This document shows positions 5,668 to 10,699 of a stretch of DNA of 10,699 nt, in pieces. Both the position numbers and the translations under genes were made by a program. This DNA is from Chloroflexota bacterium. GTDB lineage: Bacteria > Chloroflexota > UBA6077. Every line of letters starts with the position of its first letter. Position 1 is the first letter of the stretch. The DNA lies in assembly GCA_021845945.1 (NCBI GenBank), contig JAJZRD010000126.1, forward strand, positions 1-10,699. Reading direction: 5' to 3'. The notes beneath the pieces are model-generated. The model did no database searches, was not told the origin of the DNA, and was given only the letters and a program-made list of their open reading frames with translations.

Positions 5668-7011
5668 ATGTTGCGTCAACTCACCGCGTTCCCTCGGCAC
5701 GGGCTTCGGCGTCTCCTCAGTCGTTATGGCGTGCCCCTGTCTGTGGCAGTGGCCGTCGCCTGCCTGGCCGCCCTGGGTGGCTCCTGGGGAACCGCCCTGG
5801 GCCAGACCGTTCCCACCCCACCCCCTCCACCGTTGCCGGGTGGGGCGCAGCTTCTGGGCTCGCCATCCGGCGGGACGATACCCCCCGAGGGAGGTACCCT
5901 CGGCACCCCAAATCCCAACATGGACGTCACGCTCCCCGGTGGGACGGGCGGTTCGACCAACCTCACCTTCACTCCGGTCGATCCCAACTCCCTCGGCGGC
6001 TCCCTGGGCTCCGACTACCAGTTGGCCGGCTTCCAGTTCGGAGATGGCGCTCTCTTGATCGGGGGACTTCCCGGCCTGTTCGCCGTGGGCCACCCGGCAC
6101 CCTCAGGCTACTTCCAGGCGGCCGCGGTGCAGGTGGTGCCCCTCGGCCAGCAGAGTGGCTTCGCCGTGCCGCTGGTTCTGACCTACCGGCCCCCTCAGAC
6201 GGATCTTCAGAGGGCGGGAGGGGACATCACGCGGGTCGTGCCTGCTCTGTGGACGGGCAAGGGCTGGCTGGGTCTGCCGAGTTCGGTGGATGCCGCCAGC
6301 AACAAGATCACCACCACCGTGGCCAGGAGCGGGCTCGTCGCGATCGTGATCAGGCCCGCGGACGTGAAGGCTGTCGAGGCACCTCTCTCCAACGGGGCCT
6401 TCTTCACCGCCGCCAACGGCTTCGGAGGGGCTGGTGGAACGGGCTACTCCGTAACCGACGACAACGACGCGGCCTTCTGGAGCGGGTTCCAGCGCATGGG
6501 CGGTGTCGACCGGATCGGCTATCCGATCAGCGGGCGCTTCATGCACGGCGGCTTCGCGACCCAGGCTTTCCAGAAGCTGGCGCTCCAGTGGCGACCCGAG
6601 TTGCAGGCAGCGGTTCCGGTCAACGTGTTCGACGACCTGAACCAGCGCGGCGTCGATGGCTGGCTGGACACGTTCCGCCAGGTTCCACAGGCGGCCGACA
6701 CCAGCGAGGACAGCGGCCTCGCGTGGGACGCCGTGCAGGCCCGCCACCTCGCCAATCTGGATCCCTACCCGGCCTTGCTGGCCGCCTACCTGAACGATCC
6801 CAACTGGCTGGAAGACTACGGGTTGCCCCTGTCGGTGAAGCAGTACGGTCCGGTGGTCGGTGCCAGGCTCCAGCGGGCTACCCTGCAGCTGTGGACGGTG
6901 GATGTCCCGTGGGCGGCAGCCGGCACCGTCGTCGTCGGGAACGGCGGCGACCTGGCCAAGGAGGCTGGCCTGTGGCCCATCGACGCCCTGCTGCCCCAGC
7001 CGCAGCGGTAG
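5668..7011 (+). CDS. Secreted protein with Chloroflexota FGYP-type repeat region, function unknown
   Basis: A 447-residue exported protein. ATG at 5668 is 7 nt after a GGAGGG ribosome site that ends at the DUF4012 stop, so the two are surely one operon. The signal peptide is long: basic N-region to residue 20, hydrophobic core about 22-37, and a likely cut after ALG at residue 45 (GSWGTALG/QT). A Pro/Gly-rich linker follows (about 48-90). The middle contains beta-rich sequence (ALWTGKGWLGLPSSV, then TTTVARSGLVAIVI). Residues about 270-311 (FWSGFQRMGGVDRIGYPISGRF and onward) resemble a repeat common in secreted Chloroflexota proteins, in which FGYPISEEF is the usual core. The end, about 380-447 (YGLPLSVKQYGP, LQLWTVDVPWAAAGTVVVGNGGDLAKEAGLWP), resembles the domain that often accompanies it. 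No catalytic motif is seen; binding or structural at the cell surface is a guess. Confidence 0.8.
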   Translation: MLRQLTAFPRHGLRRLLSRYGVPLSVAVAVACLAALGGSWGTALGQTVPTPPPPPLPGGAQLLGSPSGGTIPPEGGTLGTPNPNMDVTLPGGTGGSTNLTFTPVDPNSLGGSLGSDYQLAGFQFGDGALLIGGLPGLFAVGHPAPSGYFQAAAVQVVPLGQQSGFAVPLVLTYRPPQTDLQRAGGDITRVVPALWTGKGWLGLPSSVDAASNKITTTVARSGLVAIVIRPADVKAVEAPLSNGAFFTAANGFGGAGGTGYSVTDDNDAAFWSGFQRMGGVDRIGYPISGRFMHGGFATQAFQKLALQWRPELQAAVPVNVFDDLNQRGVDGWLDTFRQVPQAADTSEDSGLAWDAVQARHLANLDPYPALLAAYLNDPNWLEDYGLPLSVKQYGPVVGARLQRATLQLWTVDVPWAAAGTVVVGNGGDLAKEAGLWPIDALLPQPQR

Positions 7012-7031
7012 CGAGGTTCCGACGCCCCGGC

Positions 7032-7538
7032 ATGGGTACCCGATCTCACTCGCTCCTGGTGAGCCTTCTGATCGCCGGAGTGGTGGCGCTGTTGGCGTCG
7101 CTCGGCGGAAGCTGGGGAAATGCCCTCGGCCAGACCGCCGGGCCCCCGCCAACGCGCCCACCCGCCGGCGCGGGCGGCGCGCCTGCGTATCCGGTCGTGA
7201 CTCCCCCACCGGCCGCCGATTACCGTCCGGCACCGTCGGGAACGGCTGCTCCGGCTCCGGCCTCCCCGGCACCCACCAGGGGCCAGGCCACCTCTCCGAG
7301 CGCGGTGCAGACCCCTACCTCAGTTCCCACGGCCACGCCGACCGGCGGGCCGGCGCAACCGTCTCCCACTGCCACGCCGGTTGCCAGCCCGACCACGGCC
7401 GCTACCCCCACCGCCGCTACCTCGGGGTCGGCGACCACCCCTGCATCCCCCGCATCCCCGTGGCCCGTCGTTGGGGGAGCAGCCTTCCTCGCTGCCGTCG
7501 GGTACGGCACCTGGCGATACCGGCGCAACCGCGGGTAG
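7032..7538 (+). CDS. Pro/Thr-rich (mucin-like) exported protein with C-terminal membrane anchor
   Basis: A 168-residue protein starting at ATG 7032, 20 nt after the previous stop; GAGG near 7014 is a weak and distant ribosome site, so the start is less sure. The signal peptide (residues 1-33) ends LGGSWGNALGQT, almost the same as in the preceding gene. Residues about 35-143 are a low-complexity Pro/Thr/Ala/Ser stretch (TPTSVPTATPTGG, SPTTAATPTAATSG) of the type that is O-glycosylated in surface proteins. A membrane helix at about 144-161 (WPVVGGAAFLAAVGYGTW) and a basic tail RYRRNRG end the protein, placing the rich segment outside. No LPXTG or PEP sorting motif is visible. Last gene of the DUF2723-DUF4012 operon; it may be a glycosylation target or wall spacer (inference). 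No terminator is evident after it. Confidence 0.72.
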   Translation: MGTRSHSLLVSLLIAGVVALLASLGGSWGNALGQTAGPPPTRPPAGAGGAPAYPVVTPPPAADYRPAPSGTAAPAPASPAPTRGQATSPSAVQTPTSVPTATPTGGPAQPSPTATPVASPTTAATPTAATSGSATTPASPASPWPVVGGAAFLAAVGYGTWRYRRNRG

Positions 7539-7573
7539 ACCGCCCACTTCGAGACACGCCCCTCGCACGAACA

Positions 7574-7582
7574 TGCTATAAT
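7574..7582 (+). promoter_or_regulatory. Extended -10 promoter TGCTATAAT before the IMPase stub
   Basis: Same nine bases as at 1996-2004, with a perfect TATAAT at 7577-7582. No clear -35 box is present. The start of transcription would be near 7589, only about four bases before ATG at 7593, so the message would be nearly leaderless. Confidence 0.55.
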
Positions 7583-7592
7583 CCGGCTGCTC

Positions 7593-7720
7593 ATGAACGA
7601 CCATCCACACCTACCCCTCACGCTCCTTACCGAGACGGCCGTCTCCGCTGCCGGTGCGGCCGGAGCCGTCCTCTTGGATCGATGGAAGAGGACTCGGCGG
7701 ATCCAGTTCAAAGGTGCAGG
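7593..7720 (+). pseudogene. 5' stub of an inositol-monophosphatase-family gene
   Basis: From ATG at 7593 about 42 codons read as the start of the inositol monophosphatase (SuhB-like) family: TETAVSAAGAAGAVLLDRWK, then RIQFKGAG, where the family continues KGxxDLVTxAD. At that point the match stops, and the frame runs antisense through the 3' end of the response regulator to a stop at 7845-7847. The metal-binding motifs (GDxT-like and DPIDGT-like) that define the enzyme are missing. The stub starts behind a strong -10 box but cannot give an active enzyme. A rearrangement with a breakpoint near 7708-7720 explains it best. A tail-to-tail transcript into the regulator gene would produce antisense RNA. 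Identity rests on a short N-terminal stretch, so certainty is moderate. Confidence 0.6.
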
Positions 7721-8076
7721 GCCTGTTCCACCGCATCCAGCAGCTGATCCATGTGGAAGGGTTTGCCCAGGGTGGAATGGCCTTCCACCGCTAATTCCTG
7801 CCGGAGGAACTCCGGGGCGGCTGTCACGACCACCACGGCTACCCTAGCCGTGTCGTCCCGCTGCCGTAAAGCCCGAAGGAACTCAACCCCATCCATGGAG
7901 GGCATAGCCAGATCGAGAGTGATTACCGCGGGATGCGTGGAGTCGAGGCAGGAGAGGGCTTCCTCCCCGGTAGCGCACTCCACCACTTCGTGTCCTGCCT
8001 CTCGCAGGATCTCAGCCATGAGCTGACGGATAGTGAGATCGTCCTCGACCACCATGATTTGCTTGCGATCGTCCAT
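7708..8076 (-). CDS. Stand-alone CheY-like response regulator (receiver domain only)
   Basis: A complete 122-residue receiver domain with no output domain. The key residues are all present: acidic pocket E11-D12-D13 (MVVEDDL), phosphoacceptor Asp55 (VITLDLAMPSMDG), Thr85 (VVVVTA) and Lys105 in the KPF motif. The length equals that of a single receiver. ATG at 8076 follows a GGGGG ribosome-site-like tract by 8 nt. Such proteins accept phosphate from a histidine kinase and act by binding a partner; the kinase is not in this window. It is divergent from the aminotransferase gene, with 82 bp between them, and its 3' end meets the IMPase stub head on. The final codons (EQALHL) are close to the apparent breakpoint, so the natural C-terminus may have been a little different. 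Confidence 0.9.
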   Translation of the reverse strand: MDDRKQIMVVEDDLTIRQLMAEILREAGHEVVECATGEEALSCLDSTHPAVITLDLAMPSMDGVEFLRALRQRDDTARVAVVVVTAAPEFLRQELAVEGHSTLGKPFHMDQLLDAVEQALHL

Positions 8077-8143
8077 GTCTCGAGCCCCCGTTGGTAGCCA
8101 GGAAGCTGCCTAGCAAGATGTAGACCAACATTCAAGACGGCTG

Positions 8144-8150
8144 AAGGAGG
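8144..8150 (+). promoter_or_regulatory. Strong Shine-Dalgarno AAGGAGG that fixes a TTG start
   Basis: AAGGAGG lies 8 nt before TTG at 8159. The family alignment also begins there, so TTG is the credible start codon. Confidence 0.75.
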
Positions 8151-8158
8151 TAGCTAGG

Positions 8159-9004
8159 TTGTCAAGGGAAGTCTTGCTCAACGGCCGCTTTGTCCCTTAC
8201 GAGCAGGCCGCAATAGCCATCGATGACCGCGGATTTCAGTTTGCCGAGAGCGTCTATGAGGTCATTCGCGTCTACAAAGGCAAACCGTTCGAGATGGAGC
8301 GCCACATGCGCCGGCTGCGGGCCAGCGTCGCGGCGGTAGATCTCGACCTGGGCACAGCCCTGGACCAGTTGGAGACCCAGAGCCTCGAGCTGCTGCGACG
8401 CTCTGGTCTCCAGGAGGCCTCCATTTACCTCCAGGCGACCTCAGGCGCCGCACCCCGAGCCCACCTGTGCCCCGAGGGGCTCACCCCCACCGTGGTGGCC
8501 ATTGTCAGCCCGGCGTCCCCTCCCTCCGCCCGGCTGTACGAGGAGGGCATTAGGGTCATCACCGTCCCCGACGAGCGATGGGCTAAGTGTTACGTAAAGA
8601 CCACCATGCTGCTGCCCAACACCACCGCCAAGAAGCGCGCGGCTGCGGCCGGTTGCCATGATGCTATCTTTGTCCGAGACGGCTTCGTCATGGAGGGTTC
8701 CGCCTCCAATCTCTTTGCCGTCTTCGATGGCGTCCTCACTACCCCACCGGCCTCCAACTACATACTCCACGGCGTCACCCGAGCCGTGGTCCTCGACCTA
8801 GCCAGGGAGTTGGGCATGTCCTACTCGGAGAGCCCCATCCCCCTGCCGAAGCTGTACGCGGCTCAGGAGATGTTCTTCACCGGCACCGTCGGAGAAGTGG
8901 TCCCCATCGTCGAGGTGGATGGAAAGCCGGTGAGCACCGGTCGCCCAGGGTCCATCACCTCCCGGATCCACGAAGCCTTCCAGCGCAAGGTGGAGGTCCT
9001 CTAG
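8159..9004 (+). CDS. dat: D-alanine aminotransferase-like class IV aminotransferase
   Basis: A 281-residue PLP enzyme of fold type IV, the family's normal length, beginning with TTG after a strong ribosome site. It aligns along its length with the D-amino acid aminotransferase of Bacillus as I remember it: DDRGFQFAESVYEVIRVY near residues 22-39 (Tyr33), SGAAPRAH with Arg100 and His102 (the substrate carboxylate-binding RxH typical of D-AAT), catalytic Lys147 (YVKTTMLLPN), Glu179 (VMEGSASN), and THR-like turn residues in GVTRAVV. D-AAT interconverts D-alanine and 2-oxoglutarate with pyruvate and D-glutamate, feeding peptidoglycan precursors. The RxH motif argues against the branched-chain (IlvE) and aminodeoxychorismate lyase relatives, though substrate cannot be proved from sequence. 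Divergent from the response regulator; a GC-rich hairpin follows the stop. Confidence 0.8.
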   Translation: MSREVLLNGRFVPYEQAAIAIDDRGFQFAESVYEVIRVYKGKPFEMERHMRRLRASVAAVDLDLGTALDQLETQSLELLRRSGLQEASIYLQATSGAAPRAHLCPEGLTPTVVAIVSPASPPSARLYEEGIRVITVPDERWAKCYVKTTMLLPNTTAKKRAAAAGCHDAIFVRDGFVMEGSASNLFAVFDGVLTTPPASNYILHGVTRAVVLDLARELGMSYSESPIPLPKLYAAQEMFFTGTVGEVVPIVEVDGKPVSTGRPGSITSRIHEAFQRKVEVL

Positions 9005-9015
9005 GAGACAAGAGT

Positions 9016-9036
9016 GGGCGGCCCAAGGGGCCGCCC
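9016..9036 (+). terminator. GC-rich hairpin after the aminotransferase gene
   Basis: GGGCGGCCC and GGGCCGCCC form a perfect 9-bp stem with an AAG loop, 12 nt after the stop codon. There is no T-tract, so it is an imperfect intrinsic terminator or an RNA-stabilising hairpin. The remainder of the 9005-9205 gap is C-rich and shows nothing else. Confidence 0.5.
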
Positions 9037-9205
9037 AACCAGCCCTCCTCCAGCACCAGGCGGCGATACCCCCTCCGCCTCGCCCCCTACAGGACCCTCG
9101 CCACCCCTGTCCTTTCCCCCCAATCCGCGCTACCCGGGTGCCGTCTCCGCATCAGCCATGGTTCGCGAGAGCGGCGGGATCGCATAGCAGTCGATATCTG
9201 GATGT

Positions 9206-9235
9206 TTGGCGTCTCCGCCCATCACCGTCTATAAT
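9206..9235 (+). promoter_or_regulatory. Candidate promoter for miaB
   Basis: TTGGCG (9206-9211), four of six consensus positions, and a perfect TATAAT (9230-9235) are separated by 18 bp. Transcription would start near 9242. The promoter lies inside the longest open frame of miaB, so the TTG at 9206 cannot be the start codon. Confidence 0.6.
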
Positions 9236-9298
9236 CCCTTTTGCAGCTACCCGCTGCGCAAAGCGTCTAATCTGCCTCACCCAGGCCGGGAGGTTTCC

Positions 9299-10585
9299 TT
9301 GCCCAATCGATACCACCTGTGGGTCAGCGGCTGCCAGATGAACGGTTCCGACGCCCGGCGGCTTGCCGACGTCCTCGATGGCGCGGGCATGTCCGCCGCG
9401 GAGCGGTTCGACGACGCGGACGTCGCCATCCTCTACAGCTGCAGCGTTCGCCAGAGCGCCGAGGATCGGGTCCACGGCCAGTTGGGACAGCTCAAGTCCC
9501 TCAAGGCCCGGCGCCCCGACATGGTGCTCTGCGTCACCGGATGCATGGCCGGAGCCGATCGGGCCGAGCTTCAACAGCGCTACCCCTTCGTCGATCTTTT
9601 CGTATCCCCCACGGACATGGAGAGCCTCCCTGGCCTGCTCCTTTCAGGGGCGGACGATACTGACAGCTGTGCGCCGGACCCCACCGGCTACGGCCACCGG
9701 GTGCCGGTGTCGGTCGGCGTCACGGCGATCCGAGGTTGCGACAAGTACTGCAGCTACTGCATAGTGCCCTACCGCCGGGGCGCCCAGCGCAGCCGCACGG
9801 AGCGGGAGATCGTGACTGAGGCCGAAAGCCTTCTCTCCCGGGGGGCAAAGGAGATCGTGCTGCTGGGTCAGACGGTGGACGCCTGGGGTAGGGACCTGAC
9901 GCCCCCCAGCAGTCTGGCGTCGCTCCTCAGGGCGGTAGCCGATCTGCCTGGGCTGGCGCGGGTGCGCTTCCTAACCTCCCACCCCAACGACTTCACGCCG
10001 GACCTGATTCAGGCCATGGCGGAGATCCCTCAGCTGTGCGAGGAGCTGAACCTGCCAATCCAGGCAGGGGACGACGAGCTGCTGCGCCGGATGGCTCGCC
10101 GCTACACCGTCAGGCAGTATCTCGATCTGGTGGCGGAGATCCGGAAGGCCATTCCGGGCATCGCCCTGTCCACCGACGTGATCGTAGGGTTTCCTGGCGA
10201 GAGCGCCGAGCAGTTCGAGAACACCCTGGAGCTGCTGCGCCGGGTCGAGTTCGACTTGTTTCACGTGGCGGCCTACTCATCGAGGCCGGGAACGGCCGCC
10301 GCCCGCAAGTTGGAGGACGACGTGCCGCAGGAGGAGAAGAAGCGCCGGCTCCACGAGATCGAGGAGCTGCAGACGGCTATAGCCAGCCGCAACAACGCTC
10401 TGCTGGTCGGGCAGGAGGTAGAGGTGCTGGTCGAGCGTCGCCACAAGGGGAAGTGGACGGGCCGGACTCGCTCCAACAAGCTGGTGTTCTTCGAAAGCGA
10501 GCGCAACCTGAGGGGTCAGTTGGTCACCGTCGCCGTGGAGGGCGCCGGCCCCTGGTCCCTGCGTGGAAGTCTACTTCCATCCTAG
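9299..10585 (+). CDS. miaB: tRNA-2-methylthio-N6-dimethylallyladenosine synthase (MiaB)
   Basis: A 428-residue radical SAM methylthiotransferase. I take TTG at 9299, which follows GGGAGG by 5 nt and lies downstream of the promoter. The N-terminal UPF0004 domain has its three cluster cysteines: Cys12 (SGCQMN), Cys48 (YSCSVR) and Cys82 (TGCMAG). The radical SAM domain has C147-x3-C151-x2-C154 (GCDKYCSYC), followed by IVPYRRG and [16 protein letters not shown]-like RNA-binding domain closes the protein (about residues 370-428). MiaB adds a methylthio group to C2 of i6A37 in tRNAs that read codons starting with U, improving decoding. The NGSD and IVPYRRG context and length favour MiaB over MtaB or RimO. 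No miaA is in the window. The gene converges with dtd, and their stop codons overlap. Confidence 0.92.
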   Translation: MPNRYHLWVSGCQMNGSDARRLADVLDGAGMSAAERFDDADVAILYSCSVRQSAEDRVHGQLGQLKSLKARRPDMVLCVTGCMAGADRAELQQRYPFVDLFVSPTDMESLPGLLLSGADDTDSCAPDPTGYGHRVPVSVGVTAIRGCDKYCSYCIVPYRRGAQRSRTEREIVTEAESLLSRGAKEIVLLGQTVDAWGRDLTPPSSLASLLRAVADLPGLARVRFLTSHPNDFTPDLIQAMAEIPQLCEELNLPIQAGDDELLRRMARRYTVRQYLDLVAEIRKAIPGIALSTDVIVGFPGESAEQFENTLELLRRVEFDLFHVAAYSSRPGTAAARKLEDDVPQEEKKRRLHEIEELQTAIASRNNALLVGQEVEVLVERRHKGKWTGRTRSNKLVFFESERNLRGQLVTVAVEGAGPWSLRGSLLPS

Positions 10586-10699
10586 ACCTCCAGGCTGATT
10601 GTCACCGGACCATCGTTCACAAGGCTCACCTCCATGTGAGCCGCGAACCGGCCGGTCTCGACCGTAAGGCCGTAGCCCCGAACCAACTCCGCGAACCGC
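10582..10699 (-). CDS. dtd: D-aminoacyl-tRNA deacylase, C-terminal end only
   Basis: The reverse strand from the window edge gives the last 38 residues before the TAG at 10582-10584. They include [21 protein letters not shown], matching the C-terminal part of DTD, whose NxGPVT motif forms part of the chirality-selective pocket. DTD cleaves D-amino acids (and glycine from mischarged tRNA-Ala) from tRNA as a soluble dimer. The N-terminal two thirds, with the SQFTL-type catalytic motif, lie beyond the window. The stop codon shares CTAG with the miaB stop on the opposite strand. Its closeness to a D-amino acid aminotransferase gene fits a need to protect translation from D-amino acids, but this is inference. 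Confidence 0.88.
   Translation of the reverse strand, partial: RFAELVRGYGLTVETGRFAAHMEVSLVNDGPVTISLEV

Noticed and set aside
5755..5763. Possible lipobox (AVAC) in the signal peptide of the FGYP-repeat protein.
   Set aside because: The Cys lies within the hydrophobic core, the -3 residue is Ala, and a good signal peptidase I site (ALG/Q) follows.
8090..8129. Inverted repeat GTTGGT/ACCAAC between the regulator and aminotransferase genes.
   Set aside because: Only 6-bp arms 28 bp apart; expected by chance. A weak minus-strand promoter (TTGAAT, 17 bp, TAGGCA) there was also judged too poor to list.
1..10699. CRISPR arrays, tRNA or rRNA genes, phage or toxin-antitoxin genes, transposases.
   Set aside because: I saw no spaced direct repeats of CRISPR type, no cloverleaf or rRNA segment, and no protein with such motifs.

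Overview
This GC-rich window looks like a bacterial chromosome, most likely an uncultivated Chloroflexota. I infer this from four things: DUF2723 and DUF4012 genes side by side, a secreted protein with a FGYP-like repeat (GYPISGRF) typical of that phylum, extended -10 promoters of the form TGCTATAAT, and REP-like palindromes that intrude in frame into genes. No database search was possible, so the taxon is an inference.

Layout. Positions 1-718 (minus) hold the N-terminal part of a Wzz/YveK-type polysaccharide chain-length protein, behind a roughly 220-nt leader. A divergent promoter region (about 938-1090) separates it from a PAP2-family phosphatase (1141-1965, plus) that has absorbed two kinds of repeat sequence. 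A 90-bp inverted-repeat element (1961-2050) carrying a strong -10 box follows. Then comes a stub of a family 2 glycosyltransferase (2091-2255).

The stub leads into a tightly packed plus-strand operon, 2236-7538. It contains a DUF2723 multi-pass GT-C-like membrane protein, a DUF4012 membrane-anchored protein (ATGA overlap), a secreted FGYP-repeat protein (4-nt gap), and a small Pro/Thr-rich protein with a C-terminal membrane anchor. The two secreted proteins share nearly the same signal peptide. Together with Wzz and PAP2 this reads as a cell-surface polysaccharide or glycoprotein locus. The mucin-like protein is a candidate acceptor for the DUF2723 enzyme (inference).

From 7593 the content changes to housekeeping genes. 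First is a 5' stub of an inositol-monophosphatase-family gene, cut off where it meets the 3' end of a convergent stand-alone response regulator (7708-8076, minus). Next is a class IV aminotransferase closely resembling D-alanine aminotransferase (8159-9004, plus), with a hairpin after it. Then comes miaB (9299-10585, plus), the tRNA methylthiotransferase. Last is the C-terminal end of dtd, D-aminoacyl-tRNA deacylase (minus), whose stop codon overlaps that of miaB. A D-amino-acid synthesising enzyme and the deacylase that removes D-amino acids from tRNA are thus close neighbours.

The most notable features are the uncharacterised four-gene surface operon, two gene stubs each cut near codon 40 behind similar promoters, and the density of small repeats inside and between coding genes at 1088-3411.
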